Positions 59,798 to 60,171 of a stretch of DNA of 60,171 nucleotides are shown here, piece by piece (position 1 is the first letter of the stretch; each line of letters begins with the position of its first letter). The notes under the pieces were generated by a model, which made no database searches, was not told the DNA's origin, and saw only the letters and a program-made list of their open reading frames with translations. This DNA comes from Nocardia abscessus NBRC 100374 (GTDB lineage Bacteria; Actinomycetota; Actinomycetes; Mycobacteriales; Mycobacteriaceae). The position numbers and the translations under genes were made by a program. Location: the NCBI RefSeq assembly GCF_000308455.1, contig NZ_BAFP01000145.1, forward strand, positions 1-60,171, in the 5' to 3' direction.

Positions 59798-60171
59798 CCG
59801 CAGCTCCGCTCAACAGGCGGGCGGCCATCGGGGGTTTCGGTCGACATATCTCGATCCGGCAGTCCGGTACCGGAAGCACGAGGGCGGCGATGTCGCCGCG
59901 CACCAGGGCGGCCCGCTGAGTGAGCGGACACCCACGAGCAGCGGGCCTCGGGTTGCCTCGTTCGGGGCGCGGCGGCACTTGTGAACGTCGCGGTCAGCAG
60001 CCCGACCGACACGATTGCGGCACGCGACCCATGGCCGCGGCCCCTGGCCTGCGGCACGTGGTGGCCCCTGACCCGCAGCACGTGGCCCGTGGCACGCAGC
60101 ACTCGGTCCGTGGCCCCTGGCCCGTGGCACGCGGTCCGTGGCCCCTGGCCCGTGGCACGCGGTCCGTGGCC
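59798..60171. other. Non-coding tail with degenerate repeats, no convincing gene
   Basis: 374 bases after the aminotransferase. The last 140 bases are low-complexity G/C/T-rich repeats. Open frames here are in repeat sequence or antisense to the aminotransferase and are not supported. Confidence 0.55.
60104..60171. repeat. 28-bp perfect tandem repeat running off the window
   Basis: Units start at 60104, 60132 and 60160, each beginning CGGTCCGTGG; the first two are identical. Degenerate copies reach back to about 60030. There are no spacers between units, so this is a simple VNTR-like array. Confidence 0.9.

Noticed and set aside
59698..60130. Minus-strand open frames of 105-135 codons at the right end
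   Set aside because: They read through the tandem repeat or antisense to the aminotransferase and encode repetitive Arg/Gly/Pro sequence.
60030..60171. CRISPR-like array at the window end
   Set aside because: The 28-bp units are head to tail without spacers and there are no cas genes; this is a tandem repeat.
1..60171. tRNA or rRNA genes, IS elements and integrase/att sites
   Set aside because: None recognised by eye; a tRNAscan and IS search would be needed to exclude small or degenerate copies.

Overview
The window is high-GC actinomycete DNA with dense coding, frequent GTG starts and ATGA overlaps. It carries cell-envelope genes typical of the mycolic-acid bacteria: an AftD-type arabinosyltransferase, a DUF3068/PorA-family protein, MmpL3 and PEP carboxykinase (GTP). 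The product mix (EXLDI protein, MacS-family kinase, XRE/TPR regulator, proline-rich extensions) suggests Nocardia or a close relative. From memory, the order of genes from about 1 to 28 kb matches, in inverted orientation, the Mycobacterium tuberculosis block Rv0236c (aftD) to Rv0206c (mmpL3), with insertions. No rRNA, tRNA, insertion sequence, integrase or CRISPR array was recognised.

Region 1 (1-14 kb) is envelope glycan biosynthesis. It holds the 3' part of aftD, a DinB-like protein, an acyltransferase-3 protein, a DUF3068 protein, a Wzx/MATE-like flippase, a large membrane protein with a repeat-rich insert, a GT4 glycosyltransferase, a methyltransferase and an aldehyde dehydrogenase. The aldehyde dehydrogenase is preceded by two KstR-like operator dyads. 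Two gene relics lie here: a VOC-like fragment and an inverted, frameshifted copy of the 3' end of the large membrane-protein gene.

Region 2 (14-31 kb) holds a GlxA-type regulator, an HD-domain protein, pckA and a pair of dynamin-like proteins. These are followed by an SDR, a LIP-family lipase, the tightly coupled trmB-NYN-mmpL3 operon and a DUF2339 membrane protein with 90-bp in-frame repeats.

Region 3 (31-43.7 kb) is regulation and membrane functions. It contains an XRE/TPR regulator with a divergent partner, MerR, DUF1707, an AI-2E transporter with a MacS-type kinase and response regulator, and a membrane adenylate cyclase operon. It also has a penicillin-binding-protein homologue that has lost its catalytic motifs, aroQ and a deazaflavin-dependent oxidoreductase.

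Region 4 (43.7-55.2 kb) is a mosaic: an ArsR-SRPBCC fusion, an imine-reductase-like enzyme with a divergent HxlR regulator, glycerate kinase, a secreted TAP-like hydrolase, GNAT, a PlsC-like acyltransferase, YqgE, an ECF sigma/anti-sigma pair, a Drr-type ABC exporter and an EXLDI protein with ribbon-helix-helix-like features.

Region 5 (55.3-59.8 kb) is the best candidate for an undescribed system. It is a tight four-gene operon: a ThDP-dependent acetolactate-synthase-like enzyme, an SRPBCC protein, a KAS-III-like protein whose catalytic His appears replaced by Asn, and a HisC-like aminotransferase. Inferred chemistry is formation of an acyloin or 2-hydroxyketone from a 2-oxo acid, followed by acylation. 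The window ends in a 28-bp tandem repeat.
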